From the NCBI RefSeq assembly GCF_964355755.1, contig NC_092672.1:28018501-28082500 (forward strand): a stretch of 64,000 nucleotides of DNA, read 5' to 3'. This stretch comes from Antedon mediterranea (taxonomy: Eukaryota; Echinodermata; Crinoidea; Comatulida; Antedonidae). Position numbers and translations under genes: made by a program. Of the stretch, positions 36,061-47,600 are shown in pieces; position 1 is the stretch's first letter, and each line of letters begins with the position of its first letter. The notes beneath the pieces were generated by a model. That model saw only the letters and a program-made list of their open reading frames with translations, searched no databases and was not told the origin of the DNA.

Positions 36061-37577
36061 ACGTTGACCTAAAGTACTGGAAAAATGAGCATTTTCCATC
36101 AGACGTACAAATAAGCACTACAGTAGATCAGCTGTTGACATTTCCTTAGAACAGACGGTCAATCGTGATTCTTCTTCAAGTATTAGAGGGATTGTTGCCT
36201 TTCCTAATTCAGAAAATGCAATGCGCCAGTGGTCATTGACTACGAGTCAACGAGCCATGGCAGTCACGGAGCTGAGAACATTTGCTGGTCTTGAATTGGG
36301 GGAAATGCAACAGCTCAATGCCGTCCATCAAGAATGAAAAAGGACACATTGACAGTGAAACGGAAGAAACAGAGATTGAAGAATCAAGTGATTCTTATGG
36401 CGATGCATGGAGTGAAGGGTCGATGTTTAATGGGTGTCTGGCGGACACAACCCACCACTTTAAATGTCTAGCAATGGTCATTTATTATACTAGGAATCAT
36501 GCTGAACATTTTACAGCATGTTTTAAAAGGTTAGCTTTTCAGCTGATCTAGCTCATTTTTGGGAGTGGGGGTGTTTGACGGGTCTGGCGGGCACAATACA
36601 CCACTGAAAATGTCTGGCAATGGTCATTCATAATAGTTATGAGTACATTGAACATTCTCCCACCAGTTTTAGAGGGTTAACTTTTAAGCTGATCTAGCTC
36701 ATTTTTGGCCCTCCAGAAATGGGGGTCTGGCAGGCACCCCACCACTAAAATCGTCTGGCAATGTCCATTCATTTTATTTCACTCTATGTCAAACAATTTG
36801 CAAAATATTTCACGGGGTTAAATTTTCAGCTGATCTAGCTCAATTTTTTGGGGGTGGGGTGTTTGACGGGGTCTGGCGGGCACAATCCACCACTGAAAAT
36901 GTCTGGCAATGGTCATTCATGATAGTTATGAGTTTATTGAAGATTTTCCCACCAGTTTCAGAGGGTTAACTTTTAAGCTGATCTAGCTCATTTTTGGCCC
37001 CACAGAAATGGGGGTCTGGCAGGCACCCCCCACCACTAAAATCGTCTGGCGATATTCATTCATTATATTTCACTCTATGTCAAACAATTTGCAAAATATT
37101 TCATGGGGTTAACTTTTCAGCTGATCTAGCTCAATTTTTGGGGGGTTGGGTGTTTGACGGGGTCTGGCGGGCACAATCCACCACTGAAAATGTCTGGCAA
37201 TGGTCATTCATGATAATTATGAGTTTATTGAACATTTTCCCACCAGTTTCAGAGGGTTAACTTTTAAGCTGATCTAGCTCATTTTTGACCCCCCAGAAAT
37301 AGGGGTCTGGCAGGCACCCCCCACCACTAAAATCGTCTGGCAATGGCCATTCCTTATATTTCACTCTATGTCAAACAATTTGCAAAATATTTCATGGGGT
37401 TAACTTTTCAGCTGATCTAGCTCATTTTTTTTACCCTTTACAATGTCCCTCCTAGCCACACCCACCAAAAGAAACGCGCCAGACTGTCATTTCCATACAT
37501 TGATATGTACGTAGATAATTGCCACATGCATAGAAATTGGTTAACTTTCCAGCTAGGTTGACCCCTCTGGGCTCCTG

Positions 37578-38274
37578 CTCTATACGCATGCGCTATGTAA
37601 CGTTTAGACAATGTGTACTTGGGTAAATTGATGAAAGTTTCTGAAGGCTAGAAAGGATTTTATATGGATCATTTAATCAGGGAGATGTAATTTAGATCTC
37701 CCTGATTTAATATTACGCGGAGATAATTTGATTTAATTCCCACCCAGATCCTGTCCTGTTCAATTCTGTGTACTGGTGTATAGCCCTGTCTGTTGTGTGT
37801 GAATCCTGTTGTGTGCCGGTGGTGGTATTATGTAGGCCTACCTTATTGGCGTTTTATTTGGCAGGTCATACGTGCGAGTTGAGTAGGACCTACGAAGGAG
37901 GCCTAGGCCAAGGACTAAACAATTAATAAACAAAACAACTTGGCAACACGATTTCATATTTTAACAGTCTCGATCGTACATTCAGCACTGTACGTAGGCC
38001 TACTCGATCTTTTTCATTTTTAAACAAAATGATCATTGGTTGATTCGAAATCATATTTACATACCGCCCGCCCCATATAGCCAAATACGGTATGATAACC
38101 TACGTCATTCTTATCGGATGTTTGCGGTCTGCAAATCGATTTCTATACGTGTTTCACAAGTCTGTATTTTCAGACAAAAATCGCGGTCGAAATAAAAACA
38201 AATAAATAAAAAAAAAACAATACAGACTTGGGGCAAGTCTAATCGCAACTATACATAGCCAGCCAATCCCGGAT
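37578..38274. other. Non-coding stretch, nothing recognised
   Basis: AT-rich sequence with several AGGCCTA words. No gene, element end or RNA is visible. Confidence 0.4.
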
Positions 38275-39190
38275 GCGATTTTTTTTTTCGTACATAAGTT
38301 GGGGACCCCTTAATGAAACGTCACAAAATAAACATGAATAATTCATCAGTTAAATTTTCTTGTTCCCGTGTGCACCCGGCCCAAGCGTATAACAACAAGA
38401 AGTGATTACACGACACAACTGCGATACGATTCTAGGCCTATCTCCGCTGTGGTTGCGGCGTGCGATTTCATAAAAGAATAGCGGCGTTTTGTGTGGATTG
38501 TCGAAATAATCAGCCTTTAGTTTATGATAGAGTTTTTAATATAATTATTGTATTACTAAAGAAGTACGTGTTAAAATTATAGTTTCTATTAATACTATTA
38601 GGCCTAATTATTAGTCTCTAAAGTCCATGTCTATTCTAGTAGTCTGTGTGGGTGTGACGTGTGTGTTACTGTTAGGTATGACACAGTCCGAGTAATAAGT
38701 CAGCAAAATTAAACAATTACATTACACAAAAATACATTTTTTATTCTCGTGGTTCTAATCTTTCCATCTCATGTGTTCATATACGCGCATTTTTAAAGTT
38801 CCTTTGAGTACATGCATATTGTTTGATAATAAAATAGCAGAATTAAAAAATTACAGTATACAAATTATAAACATTCTTCTTGTGGGTCTAAGCTTTCTAT
38901 GGGCTATGTCTAATTACTACTTAGTTGAATGTGTCTTGCCTAGCTGTCGATTAGCCTCGACACATTTTGCATAGGTTGGTGTTGTGTGTGAAGAAGAGTG
39001 CGAGAAGGCAATCATATGAATTGACCTAGAATCCTAGGCCTAGAAAGAATCGTATCGCAGTTGTAATCACTTTTAGCTATACGTACGCTTGGGTAGACAC
39101 GGAACAAAAAAATTAACTGATGAATTATTCATGTTTATTTTGTGACGTTTCATGAGGGGTCCCCAACTTATGTACGAACAAAAAAATCGC
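38275..39190. mobile_element. 916-bp TIR element with 9-bp TSD (Mutator-like)
   Basis: The ends are GCGATTTTTTTTTTCGTACA and, inverted, GCGATTTTTTTGTTCGTACA, both continuing TAAGTTGGGGACCCC and on through about 150 bp of inverted homology. A perfect 9-bp direct repeat, ATCCCGGAT, flanks it (38266-38274 and 39191-39199). Long TIRs plus a 9-bp duplication fit Mutator-like elements. There is no transposase frame, so it is non-autonomous. Confidence 0.82.
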
Positions 39191-39799
39191 ATCCCGGATC
39201 AGGGATCGCTGTTTTCATTCAATTAGGCCCGGTGATTGGATGTGATGTGGATGACATAACCACTAGCCAATCACCAGGCACTAAAATTTAAATATAATTA
39301 CATCGATAATTAAGGAGATTTATGAAGAAACCACTGCTTAGCCATATATTAAAAACACGATTGTTCTATGTGTGGACACCGGACACGCTAACAACATACA
39401 TGGTCGAATGCATAATTTAATATTCTATAGATTAACGCAATTTTTAATGACAGAAGATGGCAGGCAAATAATGATAATTCAAATATAAAAATTGCATATT
39501 TTATTAATGTTACCAACTACTTAAAATTACCAGTCGAAAGAAAGTGAACTTTTCGTAGTCCGATTGTTATGAAACTAAAACAGAATTGTTCAGCAATGCA
39601 TTTTTGTTGTCCAATTAATCATCGACGCAGACATGTCAATAGAACATTCAGACTGGGCATACGATTTCTACATGGTTACGTTTTGGTCTAAAAAAATGTA
39701 GCAGTTCATTCGCAGCGTTCTACAGAGGGCCGCGGTTAGAGACACGTAGTTCAATGTTTGATTCGCAGCAGTGCTTTAGTATAGGCAAGCGCGTTGTAA
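39191..39799. other. Non-coding stretch between two related TIR ends
   Basis: No gene is supported. The stretch around 39470-39640 (AAATATAAAAATTGCATATTTT, then AGTCCGATTGTTATGAAACTAAAACA and TTGTTCAGCA) is a diverged relative of 23730-23850 and 40460-40575, so an older copy of that repeat is present. Confidence 0.45.
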
Positions 39800-40087
39800 A
39801 ATCGTTTGATGTCGCCGTCGATGCATATTATTCTAATTCTTTATCCATGCATAAACTAAAGGCAGATTATTTCGACAATCCACACAAAACGCCGCTTTTC
39901 TTTTATGAAATCGCACGCCGCAACCACAGCGGAGATAGGCCTAGAATCGTATCGCAGTTGTGTCACTTCTTGTTGCTATACGCTTGGGTGCATACGGAAC
40001 AAGAAAATTTAACTGATGAAATATTCATGTTTATTTTGTGACGTTTCATTAAGGGGTCCCCAACTTATGTACGAAAAAAAAAATCGC
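39800..40087. mobile_element. Second right end of the GCGATTTT element family
   Basis: Reads as the inverse of the left arm at 38275-38545 over nearly 290 bp (GACAATCCACACAAAACGCC, CGCAACCACAGCGGAGATAG, GGGGTCCCCAACTTATGTAC) and ends AAAATCGC at 40087. Its own left end is not visible. The boundary falls exactly at the start of segmental copy 2 (GTCCGGATT). It is either a solo end or the product of rearrangement between two elements. Confidence 0.7.
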
Positions 40088-40573
40088 GTCCGGATTGCCT
40101 CCAAAATTTATTGGAGTGATCCTTCACCACATATCTATCTGTATTTTCATTTTGCTAAAGATCATTCTTTTTGAGTAATCCTACTAACAAACAAAGTCAC
40201 AAACAAACAGACAAACACATGCGATCGACTACATATACCTTCTTGAGGGACGTAAACTACAATAGTCTACGGACTGAAAATATAGTCTAATAATATTGAT
40301 AATATTAATTGTTAGGGTTCATGGTTTAAATATTGAGGTAAAACAAAGGTACACCTTTCTAATGCACTTACAACGGTACACGGAAGAAATGAATAAAAAA
40401 AAGAGATTACTTAACTACTTTTCAATTTATGAATTTTGTGGAATAATAATTTTTTAATATTTCAAATATAAAAATTACATTTCAGGAATATTCTTAAATA
40501 AATAAATTCTAAGCTGTCAGAAAATAAACTGTCTGTGGTCCGATTTTTATGAAATAAAAACAACTTGTTCAGC

Positions 40574-41126
40574 AAACAAGGCCAACAGCCATAAGTCGCA
40601 TGCTAAAACGCATAGTGATACCGGACTAATCCGGACAATGATACAAAAACTCGTGGTAGTTGCTTTAACCGTTCTTTATTCTTCGATAAAGTCTGAAACA
40701 CAAATAAACTCAATGAAAACACGCACAAGGCAGCACAGCTGCGTGTGCAAACAACCCCAAAATACAGCGTAGCAGATACATACAGTCAAACTACTACACG
40801 AGGGCTAGTCAGGCTTATGGCCAATTAGCCGATCGAAACACATAACTAAATAGCCTAACCAATAATTTTAATATTCAAAGTCAAGAACATTAACACAACT
40901 TAAATGTTATAAAACATACGTAGTACTCCCACGTATCACTGTCGGAAATAAGATAAATACAGTATCTACTATTAGATAATAAGCGTGATCTTGCTGACAA
41001 TTCTGTTTACCACCAAAACAAATATTTACGCCACCAACGCCAAAGTTCGAAATCCGAAACACGGACCGACAGACAGAACGACAGACCGACAGACCGACCG
41101 ACATAGTGAACTATAGAGTCTAGACT
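40574..41126. mobile_element. 553-bp insertion in segmental copy 2, class unknown
   Basis: Absent from copy 1, where GTTCAGC is followed directly by CAAAAATTG. The insert starts AAACAAGGCCAACAGCC, has CGTTCTTTATTCTTCGATAA, and ends in a GACAGACCGACAGACCGACC tract followed by GACATAGTGAACTATAGAGT. The ends lack obvious inverted repeats and there is at most a 3-bp flanking repeat. A SINE or non-autonomous element is possible. Confidence 0.7.
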
Positions 41127-41659
41127 AAAAATTGTCTTTGTCGATGAATCCTCGACGCATATGCCAATAGAGCGATCAGACTGCGCATACCTGGAATATT
41201 TCTGTATTTATTTACGATATTATTATTGATTCGCAAATTTCTCTTATATTTCTTAAGGTGAAGAGATACCACCTTATCCTTTATACTTTTCTTTATTTTC
41301 TCATGTCACCGCTTCGTCGGTTTTGTTTTCATTTTGTTGTTTACCATATTTATTTACTGAATAAAACAATCTTCCTATAGAGGGCCTCGTCAATTGTAAT
41401 GATTTTAAAGATATTTATTTGGTTACAGTGATTTATCATTACTAGCATTACGGTATTGTTCTGTTGCAAGTCCTTCAACTTCGTTTTAACACAATTAATA
41501 CAGGTAGGTCCAGTTTATTCAGAAACAAAATTGGTTTATTATAAGTTTTATGTATTATTTTATTACTGTGTACCAAAATTGAACCAAATTGAAGGTAAAT
41601 TGTAAATAACACTCGTTTCTTTTTTATGTAGGCCTATTTAAGTGAATTAACTGGATAAT

Positions 41660-44600
41660 ATGAAGAGGTTTCTTGTAGCTGGTATGTATAACACTATTCA
41701 CTGCCTATTCAAATTAGTATTTCACAGGGTTATAATGAAATGCAATAGGTGGTTTCAGTACAGACCTACAGACTGTATAAATAAATAGGTCAATAATAAT
41801 AATAATAATTTTTATATTATAATAATAGAATTGAAAACTTTAGACGTAGTGTTTCTGAACTTCTCACATCATCAAATTGCTGCCGGCTTTTCTCATAATA
41901 ATTCAATAATACAGATGTTATAAACACGTTTTACCAGCTTTGTAGAATAGTAAGGGATTCTCATGTCTTTGATTTTATTTTTGCTAATGTTAAAGATCTC
42001 GTCCCTGTTTTCAAACTTTCAAACTCCCACCCTGGTTTGAAAATGAACTTTATATTGCACTGAAATCTAAAGAATCATATTTAAGAGAAAAGAAACGTAA
42101 AATATTGAAAATTTTAGATTTGCTAGATCAAACTTTAAACGACTTGGTAGATTTAGGCCTAAGTATGGTAGTGTTGTAGTGGTGTTTAGTCATGGATAAA
42201 ATCCTCAAGAAAAATAATAATAATAACATACCTTCGGAACTACAATTTAATAATCAGTCAGCTTACACTGTAAAAGACAAATCAAACTTACTTAATACAT
42301 TTGTTTTATTCTGTTTTAGCCCTAATAATAAAGATTTAGATCTTCCTAATCTTCCTGATTATCCGATTGATTGTTTATATAAACTTGAGTTTAATCAGGT
42401 TATAGAACAAGGCCATATACATGACTGAATTCGCGTGCTCAACCGACCGACACAGTTAGCTGTAGAGTCGCGTTGCACGCCACTAAAAACACATTAATGA
42501 AATTGATTCCCATAAGGTAACGACGGTTTGGGTAATATTGTTTTGTCTTTAGCTGCCAAACCTCTTTCTTTTCCTTGTAACATTTTATTTGAAAGATGTA
42601 TTTCTGAAAAACTTTTTCCGATAAAATGGAAGCAAGCCAACGTGTGCCCTATCTTTAAAGCTGGTTCTAAATCTAATAGGATTTGTTGTAGACCTATGCC
42701 TACTAATGATATACAAAGCTATTAAAAGTTATGCTCGGCAAACCTTTTTGAAAAGGTAGGTTTGACATAAATGCCATATCTACAGTCAGTAATGCGTAGG
42801 TTTTGATAAAAAGGGGTTGATATATAAAATATATAGACATACACGGAGAATTTGAAACTAAATTCTTCCTTCTCCGTGGTACAGTGAGTTACATGTGTTA
42901 AGCATTGAATTTTCTGGAAACAATCATTTATATATATTACAATAATACATTGTATTAATCGGTCCTAATATATAAATTAGAGTTTTGGTATTTTAAATTG
43001 ATTAGTATTAGTAGATTGATGCACTTTCTATTTATTATAATAATGTTTTACTAAATAATAATAAGCTCTGTCTACATTATCAAACTAGTTTTAGAAAAAA
43101 AGTATGACGTGCCCAAATATGGTAGTGATATGACACGATGGACAAAATACATTTGTTGTCACATAGAGTAGTGTAGACAAAGTTTAGATAGCATATTTTG
43201 ACATGTGTTTGGCCAAAACCATACAACTAGATTATATAGAAATCAAATATATATTTACTAATTGTTATTGTTTTTATTGTAATTTATTTATTTATTTATT
43301 TTTTCCAATTTTTAATTGTTACATAGGACATCACATTTTAAAGCTTTGCTTATAGTGATGCCCGATTCAATCAATCAATATATAACTTTTGCTTAAAACC
43401 ATGTTCAACTGTAGGCCGTTACCAATATACAGTAATCTCCCTAAACACTGCTACTTTTAATACTTACACTATTATATGTTTTCATCTTTTCCATTGATTG
43501 AAACTAAACTTTCCAGTATTTTATTATTCAACTTCTGTTTCCAATAATAGTCAATATAAACAATTAATTTTTATTTTTATCATTACTGTAAATAATCATT
43601 GTATATACAGTATTTTATAATTAATATTTATATTGGTCTTGTTTTTGTTGTTGTAAAGATCTACTGTAATATTATACCTTATTGTGGTTACCATTATAAC
43701 AAATGTACGATTGATTGAATAAAGTTCACATATAAAGCTTCTAAATTATTATCTCTCAACATGTACTTCAACATGATTATGGCCTTCCATAGGTATGTGT
43801 GCCGTAATAAAGTTCTTGTTATACTGCACAAGAATCAACATGAGTATTGCGATGATAGCTATGGTACGCCGCCGAGAAAACACAACAAACTTTAGCAGTA
43901 ATGATGATCAATTGTACGACACATCTGTAAGTATATCATACTACCAGTAACTTTAAATCTGCTATAATAATTAACTATAGCACAACAATCATATTTGAAT
44001 ACATTAAAAATGTATACTCAGAGTGAAAAAACATGTGTTGAACAATTAGGCACCTAAAGCAACAATAATTAAAATGTAAAGCTCTGCTTATATTATCAAA
44101 CTAGTTTGAAAAAAAAACCCGTTATTATGCCAAAATATAGCAGTGGTACGACTTCATCGTGTCCATATATGAACACGTCACATAAAGTAGACATTATTAT
44201 TCATGACGCCACTGAGGTCCAAAAGTAACAGTAAGTAAATAGTAAGCACTTTCTTGACAAACTGAAGTCTGTGATCTCAGAAATCCAAGCGAGTGTAGAC
44301 AGGCAACATACACTTGTCCAACAGTGGCAGACTCGGAGTCTACAAAGAAATGTTTACCAACCTTAGTTTGTAACTGTTTGGTGAAGTTCTTTAAACTACC
44401 GTTCCTGTCATTTTGTTTAACTACGGAATCACATCAACTACAAAAATGCTTTGATTGCAGTCTGTTCACAAACATCAGAAAATAGTTTGACGAGAAGCTG
44501 CATGTCTCAACGTCTACAGAACTCACTGTATGCAGTTTACACTGTCAAACTTTGGAAAAGTTTTCTTGCTAAACTGAAAGTTAACTCAAGTTTACAAAAT

Positions 44601-47600
44601 AAAGTTTTTCATAAAGATTACGAGAACCAAAAAACAGCCTAGAACCAAACTTATTGCTTTGTTTTTAAATATGTCTAAATAATACAGAATATACTTTTTT
44701 TTAACGTATATGGTACTATGTTTTACTATAGATACCAACATATAATTGGGATGAAATGACTCAGCAAATTGTGTTGGGTGCTTTCTACATTGGTTACATA
44801 ATCACGCCGATCCCTGGAGGCTGGTTTTCTTGCTGTATAGGCGGTAAAAAAGCTCTGGGACTAGTCCTACTTTGTGAGTGTATACTGACAGCGTTGGTTC
44901 CAATTGCTACAGAGGTCAGTATCAATCTACTGATTGCAGTGCGTGTTTTAGACGGAGCAGTACAGGTAGGAATGAGGTGTTTATTTATTTAAAAGCTTAT
45001 TTATACAGAATAAAAACATATCGGGTATAGATGTAGAACATGTTTTATAGAACAATAGATAAAAAAACATACATAATAACACTTTAAAACATACTAATAA
45101 AACTGTAAAAATCAATATAAAATTCAAAAGATAAGTATAGGCCTAGTATACAGTGTTTATACACAAAAGACCTAGAATATCAATCGTAGGCCTACTATAA
45201 TTATTGTTTGATATGTGCCTAGACTGGCTCCTTCCGTTAGATGAAAACCTTATTTTCTTGCTGTTATTTTGTATGGTTTATACACTTTCACAAACTTTTT
45301 AACTACTTCATACAAAAACACAGCAAGATTCTATACCTAACTCGACAATTGTTTGTAACGTCGTGATGTTTTGACTATATGTCTGCTGCTGATTGGTTTG
45401 CTATGGATTTCTTTAATATTGGTTACTTATTGTAGGCCTAGACCTATTTAATAAAATTCCAGCCTAATCTAATGCGTATTCTGTTCTCAACCTTTGACAT
45501 TATTATATGTATACATTCAATTCTTTATTTCTAGGGAGTAGCTTTTTCTGCTATCTACGTTTTATTAGGAAAATGGACAGTTCATGAAGAACGAAGTATT
45601 ATGGTATCTATAATATACAATGGCAAGTCAACATTTTTATAATACTGTCAATAATGTGAGGTTGTTTTGGTTTGGGGTAAACAGTAAATTATTTTATCAT
45701 ATTTCAATAAAAATAGTGGCTATATTTACAATGGCTGCCGACGCCCTTGGTGCACGAAAAAATGTAACAAATACCTTTTTTTAAATTCCCTCGGTCTATT
45801 TTACAACATATTATTTTCATTAAATAGTATTTTTTATTTTATGACTGTTTTGAGACATGTCTCCTGTAGAGGCCATACAGTCGCCCCTTAAATACAATTA
45901 TACATACAATATGCTGACTACACGAACAAAGTCTTATTACAAGTCTTGGGAGTGGAGTTGTTCTGTCATGAGAACAACATCCTGGCGTCTGATATCTGAC
46001 ATCTGATATCTGATACGATTTGAACCAAGGCATCCGAGCATCTATCCACCAAGCTACAATGTTGACTACTGTGCATTTACCATAACTTAATGTTTCTCTA
46101 TTTATATTTTTACACAGGGATAACACTTTCAACAATCGTTTCAAGTCATCTGTCCGGTTGGCTTTGCACAGCATATGAACTTGGTGGTTGGCCGGTGTCA
46201 TTTTATACGTATAGTATGCTAACATAATTTGTTTATCTGTCGGTAAAGTAATTGTTCATGTCTAGTTCGTTTTAAAGTAATAATAGTTTATCTGTGGATT
46301 AGTGGTTATGATGCTCGGCTACCAATCAAAGGGCTCTGGGTTCAAATCCTGTTATGTCAGGAGCTTTTCGCATGAACTTTGACTTTTTCTGTGAGCATCT
46401 TGTGTATTATGTTTGACATGTGAACAGGATTGCCATCTTTAAGAAGGATAGTAAATGAAATAGCTTATGCTTTATCATTTTGCCTGAATAATAATTAAAA
46501 TTATAAAAACAGACACCAAAAGCAATAAAACAAAACAAAAGAATCAATATAGGCCTACGCATTGCATTTTATATAAATATATAAACAGGGTAATACTAAT
46601 ACAGACAAGCATTCATTAAAATAGATATATAATGTGTATAACTCAAACCAAATCTCCATAACAAGCAAATAAAACTAAAATATACATAGATAGAAATAGA
46701 ATAAAAAAATGGCTTAATTGCTTAAATTATAATAACAAAAGTTGAGAATAATAAAATCAAACATAAAATTATTCAAACGAATAATTTTTTTCCTACATGT
46801 CTTCCGTGATTTCAATTAGTGAGTCAGGCAAAAACAAATTTGAATTGTGATTTTCCTTGACTTTTCTCCACGCTTTTTTCCGCAACGACACTCATATTCG
46901 GAGGGTCAATTTGTCAATCACACTTAGCACCGATCATAATTTGGTCACGAGTTAGTAAAGCGCCATTTGGCGTACTGTAATATTAACAGTAAAAAATGCA
47001 GTATGTATTTACGTTAGATATTTTTATTTTGTTCGTAAAAACTTTGTACTATTTCTTGAATATTACAGGCGTGTTCGGGTTAGTAGGGTTAGTAGTATGG
47101 ACGACACTTGTTTATGAAACGCCAAATACTGACCCGTTTATTACAAAAAAGGAGTTAGAACTGTTCGTGTCATCTGAAGAAAGAACTAATGTTACGGTGT
47201 GTTACTGTATAATCATCCTAAACGCTAGTCGTCGTTAAGCATTGCAGCTCGTGATGTTGGCCTAGCCTACGTTGTTTTCATAAAATTATTAGAAAGAAAA
47301 CTTGTCTTTTGGCGGCGGCCAGTCTTCCTCTCTGGCCTTTTCCATTGCGCGTCATTGCATTCGCCACTCTGTACGTTTTTGAACAAGCATCCTCGCCTGT
47401 GTATTTTTGTTTAATCGAAGCATTATATGGCCATAGAATGTCAGCCTCCTTTTCTTTACTTCCTTACTCCACTCATCTGTTCTTTTATACAAATATTCAA
47501 TCTTCAAATAAAGGTTTAAGTTGAATTTGAACTTAAACTTGAGTTGCGTCGCTAGTGGGAACCAAGCATTAGAGCGTTCAGTAAAAAAGGTTGTACGTTG

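Larger units (their letters stand above)
32339..37577. mobile_element. 5.2-kb transposon with very long repeat-filled TIRs
   Basis: The outer ends, CAGGAGCCCAGAGGGGTCAA at 32339 and its inverse ending at 37577, match through about 130 bp of unique TIR (GGAAAGTTAACCAATTTCTA, TCTGGCGCGTTTCTTTTGG). They then continue into arms of about 0.87 kb (left, to about 33205) and 1.14 kb (right, from about 36435) built from alternating units of about 137 bp. Between the arms lie broken coding remains (about 33595-36060). No clear target-site duplication is visible. Superfamily not recognised. Confidence 0.85.
40088..44214. repeat. Segmental duplication, copy 2 (SLC17 5' region)
   Basis: Matches 23337-28250. 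Its start abuts the GCGATTTT-family end at 40087; its end lies inside the intron after SLC17 exon 2. It provides the empty site for the 1,777-bp transposon of copy 1. Confidence 0.93.

Noticed and set aside
32490-37430. Reading frames in the arms (32656-32907 minus, 36994-37260 plus)
   Set aside because: Same subrepeat read in both inverted arms; low-complexity product with no family resemblance.
39754-40041. 95-residue frame starting MFDSQQCFSIG
   Set aside because: Lies in the inverted arm of the GCGATTTT element; the same sequence occurs inverted at 38275-38545 without an equivalent frame.
40907-41104. Frame with MSVGLSVCRSVCRSVF
   Set aside because: Translation of the GACAGACCGACC short repeat.
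45839-46225. 128-residue minus-strand frame
   Set aside because: Covers the SINE at 45954-46062 and the antisense of SLC17 exon 5; chance.
47309-47524. 71-residue plus-strand frame starting MAAASLPLWPF
   Set aside because: Antisense of the LINE RT tail (GHIMLRLNKNTQAR) on the minus strand.
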